64,000 nt of DNA from Ailanthus altissimus (lineage: Eukaryota; Streptophyta; Magnoliopsida; Sapindales; Simaroubaceae). Each line of letters begins with the position of its first letter. Positions within the stretch are counted from its first letter, which is position 1. The translations under genes and the position numbers were made by a program. Below the pieces are notes generated by a model. That model was not told the DNA's origin. It ran no database searches and saw nothing but the letters and a program-made list of their open reading frames with translations. This document shows positions 1 through 12,880 of this stretch, in pieces. The stretch lies in NCBI GenBank assembly GCA_946807835.1, contig OX327711.1, forward strand, positions 19,689,501 to 19,753,500, written 5' to 3'.

Positions 1-2580
1 ATAAACAATGGCATGCGACTACTATATGAATAGCAGACATGGCACCCACAAACAGAAAACATATATTCTTTGTACCAAATTTTTTTTTTTTTTTTAAATT
101 TCTGTAGATCCATCCAGCTTAGCAATAAAATCTTAGTTTTGTTTTTAATATAACCGTTGGTTTGCAAATTTCGAGACGTAATATTATATTTTACGATGAT
201 TTCGTATGGACATGTATGCCAATTTTTTTTTTTTAATTTTTCATATAGGTATGTGCCGCCAGGTGAATCCGTTTTATCCAACAACCATTCTTTTTTATTT
301 GGGTTCGATAAAAAAAATAATAATTGGGATACTTGAATTAAATTAAATAAATAATTTTATTATTAATATCATATTTTTTCAGTATTATAAAATAATTATT
401 TATTTTTATTAATATTTTTTTTTCTTGAACATTTGCGGTAGTAGTTTAATAGAAAATGAGTTTCAAAGCATTTGACTTTTATTGTAAAGGTGCTAATTCA
501 AATCTCTCCTTTTAAAAAAAAATTATATTTTTTAATTTTAATTTTAATTTTAATATATTTTATTTTAAATATTTATTAAATAATAAAATAATATAATTAA
601 TTATTTTAGAAGTTATAAAAATTAACTATTCATTAAATAATTGACATATCATTTGTGATGAAAAGTGTAATTTTCATTTCAAATTATGTGACATATTAAC
701 TAGATGATAAATTTTTATAATGTATTTTTGTTTAAGATTAAAATACAATATTTTTAAAATTAAAATATAATATATTTTAACCAGATAAAAATAAAAAGAG
801 CCACTAATATTATTTTAACCAAAAACGTTTATAATTTTATATGACACAAAATTTTTAAATTTTTATTACATATTTTAAATTTTTTGTTACTCATTTCAAT
901 ATAAAAAAAATTATTTAACTCATTCATCATTGAATATTTTAAGAAGATGAATGAATATTCTTTGAAGATTTTGTTAAAAAAATTGATTATTGTAGAGTTT
1001 GTTTCTCTTTATTAAAATGATTGGATGGACATTGTAACAAAAATTAAAAGATCAAAATTTTAGGTCTACATCTAAATATTATTTTTTTAAGAGAGGGAGA
1101 ATGATGCAGTTTCAAGACTACAAGAATTCCTAATCAAATTTAAGTTTATTATTTTTAAGAATATTTTAATTAGTTTAAATTCTATTTTAATTAGTTTAAA
1201 TTTTATTTTAATTAATTTATTTTTATTAGTTTAGTAATTATTATTTGAGTTGTATTCCTAATTTATTATCAAATCTTATTTTAGTAGATTTATGATAATT
1301 AATAATTAGTATAAATATGTGTATTTTATAACATTAGAAGAAACTTGTTATTTTGGTTATTCAATTATGGGATAAATTATTTGAATTGTTCTTTATTATT
1401 TCTTAATATTTGTTTAATTAATAAGATCAAACGCCTTAAATTCATAAATATTTTTAAAATCAACGTAAATTTAGATTAATTCTTTTTTTTAAAATATTCA
1501 TAAACTAAATAAAATATCAAATTTATCTCTTCATCTACTCTTTTACTGCATCAATATATAAATAATTAAGTTAACTTTGTAACTCATAAATATTAAATAT
1601 AAGCTAAAATTGGTCGAAAATCCAAATTTACTTTATGTTAATTTGTTAAAGACTAATTAAATATTTTGTTAATAAGGTAATCATATTATTTAATACCTAA
1701 TGTTCAGTTCATGCACTGTCATAGTCACATAATGAATGTAATTTTCCAATAAACATTGATATATTAAAAGTAATATTCTAATTTAATTTTCTTTGTTGTA
1801 TATAAGTTTCATATAAATTGATGTGCCAACTAACTTAATTAAATATTATTTGACATTTAGTTTGAGCATTTGATTCTGGTAGCATTTAAAAGGCTAAATA
1901 TTATTAACTAACAATGCAGCTCGACGTGGTAAAATATTAATCAAAATTCATGGTTTTAATTATGTGCATCAAAGTTTGACTCGGTCTAGAGTAAAGTTGT
2001 TGTATAGTTAAGTCGCATCAAATTTTTCATTACACACTAACATTTTTTTGCCCTTTAAACTTAAATTTGAGAACTAGAATAAAATATTGAAACTACAACA
2101 TAAAAATGGATAAGCTGAAATGTGCTGTTGTTGTATTCCAACATTTCCCATAATTTTTTTTTTTTAATTTTTGAAAGAACATTTCCCTTAATTTTGATAT
2201 TTTTATATAACTAATCTAAAAAAAATAGTGTTGAATTTATAAAATTGGGATATATATATATATATAAAAGAGTGACAAAATGAGTTATAATACGATTATT
2301 CGATACGAATTTGATATATTTTCAATAAATATAGATAGAAAAAATTAACACGATTAATAAACGAGTCGAATTCATATCATTTGTTTATTAATCGTGTGTC
2401 AAATATGTGTTTGAGTTTTGCGATTCACATATTTATTTAAGTTGCGTTAAATTAAATAAATCAAATTAATTCATATTAGAATATATTTGTGTATATTTGT
2501 GTAAGACAAATTTCAATAATAAGACTAAAAAAATATAAAATATAAAAATATGTTTATCGTAACTTAAACGTGTTTAATAT
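1..2580. repeat. Outer flank of arm A of a large inverted repeat
   Basis: No gene is seen. The stretch matches 40,822-48,127 in inverted orientation. For example, the first 20 bases are the exact reverse complement of 48,108-48,127, and the sequence just outside the copia LTR (2,400-2,580) reappears inverted at about 40,822-40,930. The match reaches base 1, so the arm probably continues beyond the window. Arm A lacks most of the LTR element present in arm B and has about 180 unmatched bases near 735-915. Confidence 0.85.
915..1553 (+). mobile_element. LTR-element remnant: 3' internal end plus one LTR
   Basis: The LTR spans 1,102-1,553. It starts TGATGCAGT and ends ACTGCATCA, a perfect 9-bp terminal inverted repeat. 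A purine-rich tract (GAGAGGGAGAA, ending at 1,101) sits directly before it, as a polypurine tract should. Bases 915-1,101 match the 3' internal end of the more complete copy in arm B (inverse of 42,320-42,570). The 5' LTR and most of the internal region are missing, so this is a deletion product and not a simple solo LTR. Confidence 0.8.
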
Positions 2581-2972
2581 TGTTAATTATAAGTGTATTT
2601 CAAATACAAAAAAGTAAACCAAAGCATTAGAGTAGAGAAAAAGAGTTGAGAAGAGAAACAAAGTGAAGGGGAAGTACCCAAGCCAGGGCAAGCTTGGGTG
2701 TCGTGGCGCCCAATCAGGATTTTGAAATAAGTCCCAGTTGAGCGCTGCGGTGCTGGGAGCCAGAAAAGTGACTTTTGGAAGAGTCATCTACCTCTTCTAA
2801 TAGGTATGACATTTTTAAAAAGTGTTATGTCTCTTCAGATAAACACATTAATTCTATAAATACTGTAGACACACTTCATTTGAAAAAACTAACTTTTCTT
2901 CTTCATCTTTGATCATTATTATCTCTACTTATAAACTACTTTCAAAGTTCATTATTGTTCAAGAAAGTTGCA
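2581..2972 (+). repeat. 5' LTR of copia copy A
   Basis: It starts TGTTAATTATAAG and ends GTTGCA, followed by a degenerate primer-binding-like stretch (TTTGGTATGCAC). A TATA box (TATAAATAC) lies at 2,855, as expected for an LTR promoter. The matching LTR in the inverted copy is 40,407-40,821. Confidence 0.8.
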
Positions 2973-3034
2973 TTTGGTATGCACATTTATAACTTTTAAT
3001 TGTTATTGAATCCTGAAATTATCCTATAATTCAA

Positions 3035-3443
3035 ACTACATCGCACCTTGACTAATATCATTGTAGAAATAATTTTAAGAACATTGCCTAACACGCATTG
3101 GCATTAAACTCATCACTTGTTGTATCCTTAGATTATATGCACATCCAACATACAGTTTGTCTAACAATCTTAAAACAATTTCCACATGGATACTATAAAG
3201 TGATTCCTCTTTATTGGTTATAGCCAAATTACTTTTCTACATTACATCGCACCTTGACTAATATCATTGTAGAAATAGTTTTAAGGATATTGCCTAACAT
3301 GCATTGACATTAAACTCATCACTTGTTGTATCCTTAGATTATATGTACATCCAACATACAGTTTGTCTAACAATCTTAAAACAATTTCCACATGGATACT
3401 ATAAAGTGATTCCTCTTTGTTGGTTATAGCCAAATTATTTTCC
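3035..3443 (+). repeat. Tandem duplication of about 205 bp in the copia leader
   Basis: Two adjacent copies begin near 3,035 and 3,241, each opening with the words CATCGCACCTTGACTAATATC. They are nearly identical, including the downstream CAATCTTAAAACAATTTCC stretch. The inverted copy B has this segment once (about 40,140-40,350), so the duplication arose in copy A. Confidence 0.85.
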
Positions 3444-3449
3444 GAGATT

Positions 3450-6400
3450 ACAAAGATACCACCATTCGATGGGAAGCATTTCAAGAGATGGTAAGGCCAT
3501 GTCTTTGACACATTGGATGTTATGGGTCTGACAGAACATCTTATACTTCCTTTTCCAGAAGTTACTGCAGAAAATTAAAAGGAGAAATTTTCAAAATAGA
3601 GCAAAGCAAATAAGGTATATAGAAACACAATTTTGCATACTTTGTCAAATGATTTATACGATGTGTACTTCACATATAAAGATGCACATGAGATTTGGGC
3701 ACAACTTAAGAAAAAATATATAATAGAAGATGCTGGTGCCTAAAAATATGCTATAGCTAATTTCTTAGATTTTAAAATGTTTGAAGAAAGGATGTTACAA
3801 CCAAAATATATGACTTTCACATTTTAATCAATGACTTGAAAAATGAGAAAATAGTTCTTTTAGAACCTTTTGTGGTAGGTTGTTTGATAAATTTTTTTTT
3901 TGATTCTTGAAAAGATTATAAGAAAAGCAACATGCATAAAAGAAAACTCTTAAATTTGTAGGATTTTATTGTGCATATAAGATGGACGGAAAAAATCACC
4001 AACAGGAGAACTTAAAAAAAGCTAAAGAAATAGTTTCTAATGCTAATTTGGTTGAGGGCGAAAGTCATGATAAGAAACATCAAGAATCTACAAACAACTC
4101 TTATCTTAAGAAAAATAAAGCCTCATTAAAAAGAAAGATAAGTGTTATATTTGTGGGAAGAGTGATTATTTTGCATATCAGTATAAGTATAGAAATAAAA
4201 AGGGAAACAATAAAACTCTTAAAATCAATTTGATTGAAGGAGATGATGTAATTGCTGTTGTGATTGTTTTTTAAGTGAATATGGTTGCAAATGGCAACAA
4301 AGAATATATCATTGACTCTGGAGCCACTAGATATATATGTGGCGACAAAAGTGCTTTTCATGATTATGTCGAAGTAAGAGAATGAAAGTCTATTATATTA
4401 AATAATATATTCTATGTTCTGAACATTAAATATAATCTTATTTTTGTATTTATACTAGAAAAAGCAAATATAAAAGTCTCATTTGAAAAGGACAAAGTTG
4501 TAATGACCAATGGTGAAAATTTTGTTGGAAATAGATATTTTTCCAATAAATTGTTCAAACTCAATGTACTTGATATTTCTATTAATAATAATTCTTCTTC
4601 AGTTTATATTGTTGAGCCTATTAATTTATGGCATGATAGATTAAGTCACTTGAATTATCTTTATTTTAGAAAGATGAAAAAAGTTGGTTTACTTTCTAAC
4701 ATTCAGATGAAATGCATCAATATGATGTATGCGTGGAAAGAAAGTCTACCAAAAAAATTTGTAAACTAATAACTCTTAGAGAAACTGAATTGATTGGTTT
4801 GATTCATAGTGACCTAGATAATCTTAAAGATATCATAACTGGAGGAGGAAAAATATTTTATATAACCTTTATAGATGATTTATCAAAATATATTAAGGTA
4901 TATTTATTAAGAAATAAAGATGAGTCATCTCAAAAGTTCTTAATTTATAAATAAGAAGTTAAAAATCAATTTGGTAAGAAAATAAAAAGATTAAGAACTG
5001 ATAGATGATAAGAGTATGTGTCTAACTTGTTTAGTTTCTATTGTGAAGACAATGAAATTATATATGAAGTTCACCACTATACTCATTTAAATCTAATAGG
5101 GTGGCCGAAAGGAAAAATAGAACATTGAAGGACATGATGAATTGCATATAAATAAATTTTATGGCACCTATGAACTTGTAGGAGAAGCAATTTTGACTGC
5201 TTGCTATATATAAAATAGAATTTCTTATAAGAAAACGGGAATTACATTCTATGAGTTATGAAAAGATTATGCACCTAACCTTTCATACTGTTGACGTATT
5301 TTATAGTGTATGCATGTGATTGTGTACATATTGAAAAAACTAAACACATGTATCATATACACAAATTTGGCAGCGAAATTTATCACGTAATCAACATATA
5401 CACATGTATTTTAATTCTTAACAACTTAAGAATACTAAAAATATACATTTGAAGACCTCCGATGAAGATTTTAAATCCGGATTTCTTTGCTCCAACGTTG
5501 AGCTCACCTTGAAGTGCATTGTTGTTCAATTCTAGTCCACAACAATCCGGTAGGATTGTGAAACTAGAATAATAATAGCAGTATAATCTCCAACAATAAG
5601 ATTTGTATTACTTGAAAGAAAAATAAGAAAAATTTATTTTTCTTTCTCCTTTGATTTTTCTCACAAGTCTTTGTTCAATGATAAACTCTCTCAAAATCAA
5701 CTCTTTTTTTTCCTCTCAACTCTTGCACGAAAATTGATTCACACACTTGTTAACAAAAAATGAAACCCAACCATTTTTAGTGCTCTCAACACTTCACAAG
5801 TGCTTCACTAAAATTAAATTAAGTGGCAAACTACCAAAGTAATTTTTAGTGGCCATTTTAATGGTCTAATAAAATTAATCATTAATCACAAAATGGTGCT
5901 CCACTTAATTTAATTTATGTCTTCCATTTAGGAATAAAATAACAAATAAATAAAATTATATTTTATTTATTTAAATAATATTTATTTAATTATTCAAAAA
6001 CTATTTGAATAATTAATATTTACCTTATTTGATTTTAGTAATATGGTTAATGGGTGAATTCATGGTAAAATAATTTATGCAATAAAATTGTGCCACTTAT
6101 TAATATCTAATTAGTTAATAACTCTTGTCAACGAATTAAATGATATACTTAACATTTAATTCTAAATAAGTGCACAACTCGAGGAACCCCGAAACATATT
6201 TTCGGTTTGTTAGAATTTCTAGGATGGAACTATTCAATCCATTATGTTGCCCCAGTGCATAATGACTACACTTCATATTGCGAGACTCTCTAGGTCTACG
6301 TCCGAATTGTCATATGGAACTCCTCCATACGTTCGTGAACGATGCCCTACACACACGTTACGGATATTACAAAGTGGCGCGTTAAACCATACAAGTTGAG

Positions 6401-9300
6401 GTTATAACATATTCATATAATCCCTCCATCATTTATATCCAGGTAGAGCAGAGATATAGATCAACATCGTCAAATCTTCATATGCCCTATCCGAAAGCTT
6501 ATCTCTAGAATTGTATTTTAATAAATAATATTCTCAAATACTTTTGTAATATTATTTATCCCTAGGGTTAAACTCTTTTCCTGGAAATTACTGCTTATGG
6601 CCATAAGACTTTCTGAGATACAATCTTTAGAGCATTAGGATATAATACTCACCCAAATGAGCTGATGAATCCTATATCTATGCATATCGGACTCCATGAG
6701 CATCGGACCATACCCAGCGACACCCAGCGGCCAGACCATGAAAGGTTTCTGACATGTGTGGAACCAAAATATGGTAGATCACTCACAAGCCCACCGTGGC
6801 ACTCAGGTCAAAAGACCACAAATACTACTCACCTTGAAAGACCCTCCATTGACAATTTTATGGGATGTCTATTGGAGATCTTTGTGAGTCTGTTCAATAT
6901 TCAGTCCTTACTGATATACCTGTATCTCTATACGAGCTTCTACTAAACTCATAGTTTGCTAAGACTAACCATCTGAACCATCCAGATATAGACATACACC
7001 AATCTATATATTTGTTAAGGTATTCACTGACAGACCAACATCAGTGAAGATAGATCAGGAACATAATATTTGAGAACATATTTGTATAATGACATTTTCT
7101 AGAACTATTTGCAACTACGTTATTACTAATATATTATTAGGTCTTTGTCTCATTTTAGACAAGGCTCTAATTCTTTAGATATCACTGACTCTTATAACCT
7201 GATAACTCTTATCAGTGCCAACTCTTAGCATTTATAACTCCTAGCGTTGCTAATTCTTAGCACTGATCTAAACTTATTTAGACCAGATCTAAACTCTTTC
7301 AGATCGTACAATGTCTGAAATGTTACATCTTACCATATATAAAATATAATTAGCGATTTAATGAAATGATAATACTAGTATAAATATTAAACAAATATTC
7401 ATACATAAAGGGATGACACGTAAGCACAAATCCCAACATATACTTCAAAGTATGGGAGTATTTTGTAAAGATTCTTATTTCTAACCATAAAAGGAAAGTG
7501 ATGAGACCTAAAATAATTAATTGTATATTTATAGGTTATGCCCAGAATAAGACTGCATATAGATTCTTAATATTAAAGGATACCATTAGATTGTTTGATT
7601 CAAATAATATAATAGAGTTTAAAAATGTATAATTTTTTAATCTATTTTTTCTAAAAAAGCCAACATAGAGAAAAATATGACTGAACCCTCCAGAAAACTC
7701 TAACAATGAACTCAAAAGAAGTAAGAGAATGAAAAAAGTCACTAATTTTAGTAATGACTTCTATGTCTTTTTTATGAAAAAAGACCCTAAAACATATAGT
7801 GAGACTATGACTTCTCATTATACTCTTTTAAGGAGAGAGACAATTAATAATGAAATCAACTCAATCATGAGTAATTATGTGTGGCAATTTGTTGATTTAC
7901 TTCTGGCTATTAAGCTTATTGGTTGTAAATGGATCTTAAAAAAAAAGATAATGGTTGATGGTATAATTGAGAAGTATAAGGTAAGGCTGGTTGCTAAAGG
8001 GTTCACTTAAAGGAAAGAGTTAAATTATTTTAATACTTATGCTTTTGCAACTAGAATTACATCAATTAGAATTTTGATTGCATTGGCTGCAATATATGAT
8101 TTGTTCATACATTAAATGAATATAAAGACGTCTTTCTAAATGGAGATTTAGAAGAGAAAATTTACATGAAAACCCCGAAAGGTTGTGTGAGTATTGGTAC
8201 AAAGCATAAAGTATGTAAATTAGTGAAATTATTATATGACTTAAAACAAGCACTAAAATAGTGGTATGAGAAGTTTGACAATGCTCTAATATCAACTGAT
8301 TTTATGATAAATGATTCCGAGAAATGTATGTGCTATAAAACCTTCGATACTCAGAATTATGTCATTATGCATCTTTATGTGGATGACATGCTAATATTCA
8401 GTCCAAATGTTGAAGTAATAGAAGAGATTATGAGATTTTTTCCAACTAAGTTTGATATGAAAGATATAGAAAAAGTTGATGTCATTCGTAGGATAAAGAT
8501 AATGAGAACCTTTAATGGTATCGCTTTATCACAAGAGTACTATGTAGATAAGTTTTAGAGAGGTTTAGGTACACAATATGCAAACTATTGACAACACCTT
8601 ATGATCCTAGTGATAAACTTCAAAATAATATTGAGTATAGTGACAATTAGAACAGTTATGCATATATTATTGGTAGTCTTATGTACTTGATGAATAATAC
8701 TAGGTTTAATATAGCATATACTGTAGGAAGACTAAGTAGGTATACTCAGAATTTAATGAAAGTGCATTGAAGTGCCTTGGATATAGTTGTAAAATATTTG
8801 TTAGACACTAAAACTTATGTACTTTTATATGGTAGATCACAACTTGTGATAAAAGGTTATTATGATGCTAATTGGATATTTGAATCCAATGAAGCGAAGT
8901 CTACTAGTGGATATGTGTTCACCTTGGATTGAGGAGTCATTTGTTGAAAATCTAATAAACAGACTTGTATAGCACGATCTACCATGGAATTATAATTGAT
9001 AGCCTAAGAAAATGTTTGTTCTAAGGTTGAGTAGTTAAGAACACTCATGACTGATCTTTCTATTAGTACTCACTCTCCTATAATAATTTCTATAAATTAT
9101 AATTACCTAGCAGCCATTGTTAGAGTAAAAAGTAATATTTATAATGGAAAAAGTAAACACATTTGTCTAAGATATAGTATTATTAAGTAGCCGCTAGAAT
9201 CTGAGGTGGTGAGACTAGATTACATGAAATCAGAGATGAACTTGGTCAATCCTTTGACTAAGCCACTAAATAGAAGATTAGGGGAACAAACGTCGAGAGG
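3450..9300 (+). pseudogene. Broken copia gag-pol
   Basis: Fragments can be followed in order. A gag piece lies near 3,982-4,233. A protease piece carries the retropepsin signature IIDSGATRYICGD near 4,308-4,346. The GAG-pre-integrase piece (LWHDRLSHLNY) is at 4,503-4,720. The integrase core start (LIHSDL, FIDDLSKY) is at 4,712-4,954. The RT N-terminal part (CKWILKKKI, VRLVAKGFT) is at 7,729-8,010. The RT active site YVDDM is at 8,376-8,390, and RNase H pieces run to about 9,300. Stops and frameshifts separate all of them, and a 2.15 kb insertion splits integrase from RT. The YVDD box itself is intact in this copy. Confidence 0.88.
5289..7439 (-). mobile_element. Solo-LTR-like insertion in copia copy A
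   Basis: The empty site is visible in the inverted copy near 38,200, where the host sequence runs straight across. Here that sequence is interrupted by 2,151 bp with TG...CA ends (TGTTGACG...CCCAACA on +). It is flanked by CATAC on the left and TATAC on the right, a 5-bp target duplication with one change. No convincing coding region is present. Read on -, the start TGTTGGGATTTGTGC resembles long LTRs of the SIRE/Maximus copia type, but that lineage call is from memory and weak. Confidence 0.75.
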
Positions 9301-10020
9301 GATGGGATTTCTGTCTAGAATATGAGATAAGAATGATGGTAACCCTACCTATGTGATTGACGATCCCATTGAGGTAGGTTCATAAGGGTAAGAACAAGTC
9401 ACTTGTTGTTTTGCTGTACTACTGATTATATTTTGTGAGTCCCTCCTTATGGCGAGGCAATGCATCCGCAGTAGATAAAGGTGAGTAGTTAAGAACTTGT
9501 ATAGCATGATCTACCATAGAATTATAATTGATAGCCTTAGAAAATGCTTGTTATAAGGTTGAGTGGTTAAGAACACTCATGATTGATCTTTTCATTAGTA
9601 CTCAATCTCTTATAATAATTTCTATAAATTGTGATTACTTAGCAACCATTATTAGAGCAAATAGTAAGATCTTTAATGAGAAAAGCTCACACATTCGTTT
9701 AAGATATGACATTGTTAAGTAGTTGCTAGAATTTGGGGTGATGAGCCTAGATTATGTGAAGTCAGAGATGAACTTAGTTGATCCTCTGACTAAGCCACTA
9801 AATAGGAGATTAATAAAACAGATGTCGAGTAGGATGAGACTTCTGCTTAAAGTATGAGAGATAAGAGTGATTGTTACTTTACCTATATGATTGACAATCC
9901 CGTTAAAAGTAGGTTCATAAGGGTAAGAGCAAGTTACTTTTGTCGTGTTGTACTACCAATTATATTTTATGAGTCCCTCCCTATGGCAAGGTAATGTAGC
10001 TGCAGTAAATAAAGGTGAGT
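8962..10020 (+). repeat. Tandem duplication of about 531 bp over the copia RNase H end
   Basis: Two direct copies start near 8,962 and 9,493. Shared landmarks are GCACGATCTACC/GCATGATCTACC, GAACACTCATGA, GACTAAGCCACTAAATAG and GAGTCCCTCC. The inverted copy B carries this region once (about 33,440-33,990). Both copies are stop-ridden RNase H and 3' tail sequence. Confidence 0.82.
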
Positions 10021-10436
10021 AATACTTTTAATGAACTCTATGACCCTTTATAATTTGGTGATATGTTAAACCTGCAGGATACACTTGATGAAGTGTCACC
10101 TACATGAGTGCGGAATTAGGTCGATTCTTATGAGAGCTAGGCATACATCTTTAGAGCACTCATAAAATCAGGAAGGCACAAGATCATTAATAGTGCTAAA
10201 CAACGGATAAAAATAAGTTCATAAAAATTTTAACTTGATTATTTAATCTACTATTTTACATCCAAATGAATGAAGGTTAATAGAAATTTGATTTCACGCA
10301 GTGCTTATAAAATATAATTACTTAATCAATTGTTGATTTATAGCTTGAAAGAGTACTGATTCATATAAGTTAAATTCTACTTTTATATGTAGTTAATTTG
10401 ATCATATTAGTTTATTTAAAATATGCAGGAGATTGT

Positions 10437-10499
10437 TGATAATTATGAGTGTATTTGACATAAACAAAAGTAAATCAAAACATTAAAATAAAGAAAAAT
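10437..10499 (+). repeat. Truncated 3' LTR of copia copy A
   Basis: TGATAATTATGAGTG matches the start of the 5' LTR and follows a purine-rich tract (GCAGGAGA). Only about 63 bp remain before similarity to the LTR stops. This point is also where the inverted repeat with arm B ends. Confidence 0.72.
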
Positions 10500-11159
10500 T
10501 GTCATTTAACTAACATTAAAATTTAAGTTTAAAAATTAATTTAACTAAAAAAAACTTTTTGATATTATACAAAGAGTTTAGATTTATGCAAATCTAAATT
10601 AAACTTTAATCTAAATTAAACTCTAATTAGAGAAAAGTTTAATTTAGATTTGTAATATTAAACAAGAAAAAGAGAAAAGTTTTTCCAAAATATAATGAAG
10701 AATAAAAATAATTAAACATAATAAAAAAATTCTAACACATTTAATAAAGCAGGTATTAATTAATTTAACTAATAAATTTGTTCATAAATATTTTTAAGTA
10801 TCAATTGTTCAATTAGTACTTTTTTATTAAGTGATATAAGAAATTTAAAATTGTCAAATAAACTGAGATGTATGCTCTCGTGACAAACTTGATAACAAGC
10901 CCAACCCATTAGTGGGTTGAATTTAAGCCCATGTCCTAAGGTCTATAAATTCAATAGTTAATATAATCAAAATATATAAATAATAATAAGAAATAATTGA
11001 AGAATTTTTATTTTTTTATGTAATGCAAAATATAAAATTAATTTAGGTGGATTTTGTGGGTTCATACTATCGAATAGGTTAAACTTAGCATTATGCGACA
11101 TTGACCTGCAAAAAAATTCAAAAGACTCACTGAGCCCAATTTAATAATTATGTTAATTT
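10500..11159. other. AT-rich intergenic stretch with a small hairpin
   Basis: No gene is seen. AAATCTAAATTAAAC at 10,590-10,604, with a near copy at 10,608, is complementary to GTTTAATTTAGATTT at 10,637-10,651. This gives a 15-bp stem, which may be a decayed foldback element. Confidence 0.5.
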
Positions 11160-11403
11160 AAGGAAAAAATTTGTTACTTGAGTTTTAGTATTTTTATTGA
11201 ATTACTTATTAGGTATTTAATATTTTAAAAATTATAAATTATATTATATAGAAATGAAAATGAACATATTTTAAAGATAAAAATAATAGTACAAAATTAT
11301 TAAAAATGTCTCTAAAAGACATAATTTATAATTTATAAAATATTAAAAATTAAGTGAATAATTTAATAAAAATATAAAGATTAAACTATTAATTTTTCAT
11401 TGA
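11160..11403. mobile_element. MITE-like foldback, about 245 bp
   Basis: The left portion (about 11,161-11,250) resembles the reverse complement of the right portion (about 11,320-11,403). Examples are TATTTTTATTGAATTA against the inverse of TAATTTAATAAAAATATA, and AATATTTTAAAAATTATAAATT against the inverse of AATTTATAATTTATAAAATATT. Length, AT-richness and long imperfect terminal inverted repeats fit a miniature inverted-repeat element. No target duplication could be fixed, so the class is uncertain. Confidence 0.5.
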
Positions 11404-12880
11404 CAAAGTTATGTTATGCTTACGAAGAGACCGGAGACTCAAGCCCTCACTGACAAAAAAAAAAACTCCTATTTTTTTTTTTTTGTTTAAATATGGTAAG
11501 AGTAAAATTTCAATTAAACTCTTATTTATATTTCACCGAAACCTTAAAGTCTCCATTATTTTTTACTCTAAACCATGATTTCCATATATAATTCACTCAA
11601 TCCTCCACCCAGTCAACTTCTTGGTTTGATCTTTGTATTAAATCTAGCATTAAGTGTTGAAATTTGGCTCCTTTTGCCTAATCCTCTTATTTTAACACCT
11701 CTAATCTGGTCAAAAGTTTAATTTCATATTTACGTAATAATAATAATAATAATAATAATAAACAGTAATTCCTACTAATTTTCAATCATTTAAGTGATTG
11801 GTGTATCAAAATTTTGGTATGTAAAAGAATAATAATAATAATGAAGTTTGGACTTTTTGAGAGGAAAGAATCAAAGAAGGTGGTCTGTTCCGTCAGATAC
11901 ATTGAATTTAACCTTGTGAGTAAATTCGTAGTACTGCCGCAACAGCAACAACAACGACTATCTTAGCGTTTATGCTATCTTTAAACTAAACAAGACAATT
12001 TCCCATCATCAGTTATCACTCAGTTGCTTTGTTGCAACAAAACATCTGCTTTCACTGACACTTAGAGTTGGTACACTCTTTATCTTTTTGTTCCAATGCT
12101 TCTTTCTGCATGTTATATGCTTTGGATTTGGATGCTCTTTCTTCTGTTGCTTCACGATATGTAAAGGCTCACTTTCCTTGTTGCTTAACCACTGGATTTT
12201 GATCATGTATTTGTTTCATTTTGCTTGAATTATGAACAGTTCTTGGTTGCCTAGATTACAGCTTCAATATCTGTTTTACTTTTAACTTTTAATTGTTTGG
12301 TTTACTCTCCTGTGTTTCACTTGTTCGGTTTACCTGAGTGAATATTACGTGAAATATTCATTTTGGTTATGGCATTTAGAGTTAACTCTTTCTTTTTGGG
12401 TGTCTGTAGATATGCTAAATGAGTGTTTTCTTTTGTTATTTTTATTTGAATATTATAGTCACTTCGAACAAGTGAAATCAAAAGCCTTAATGTTATCTTT
12501 GAGCTTGTCTAAGATTGTGTGAATGACTTTATGTTTAAGTTTTTTGTTTAATTTGGTGAAGTTTTGTGTTGGTATGCTAGATGCTTCTGTAAGGGTAACT
12601 TGAACAAGAAAAGAATCATTAATGACCATGCATATATATTGTTGTCGTTTGGGTTCGCGCAGGGCTGGATTTTGGAATTGTTGCAGAGAATAAAATAAAG
12701 AAGTTTCTGATTGCTAATGTGTAAACTAGACTACTAGAGTGACCACGAGGATTTGTTAAAATTTTGATGGCTGTTTAATGCAAAGTTTCGCTAATCCATA
12801 AGTTTCTGAAGAATTGACTTTCAGTTTCATTCAACTAAGCTATTAGATTGGGTGGTTGAATTTGCTACATTACTTGCATC
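11404..12880 (+). promoter_or_regulatory. Upstream region and probable 5' UTR of the cysteine oxidase gene
   Basis: No other gene is seen here. The sequence becomes less AT-extreme from about 11,930, consistent with a transcribed leader. The exact transcription start and any leader intron cannot be fixed by eye. Confidence 0.35.
11735..11762. repeat. (TAA)n microsatellite
   Basis: About nine tandem TAA units, in the upstream region of the cysteine oxidase gene. Confidence 0.9.

Larger units (their letters stand above)
2581..10499 (+). mobile_element. Degenerate Ty1/copia retrotransposon, copy A
   Basis: The order is 5' LTR (2,581-2,972), gag and pol remnants (about 3,450-9,300), a non-coding tail, and a truncated 3' LTR (10,437-10,499). 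The pol order is protease, integrase, reverse transcriptase, RNase H, which is the copia order. Every frame is broken by stops and shifts, so it cannot be autonomous. It contains a 2.15 kb insertion (5,289-7,439) and two tandem duplications absent from its inverted twin in arm B. The 5' flank is shared with that twin, so both descend from one insertion event. Confidence 0.9.

Noticed and set aside
6665..6946. 93-residue open frame on + inside the nested insertion
   Set aside because: No domain. The surrounding 2.15 kb has TG...CA ends and a target duplication, typical of LTR sequence without genes.
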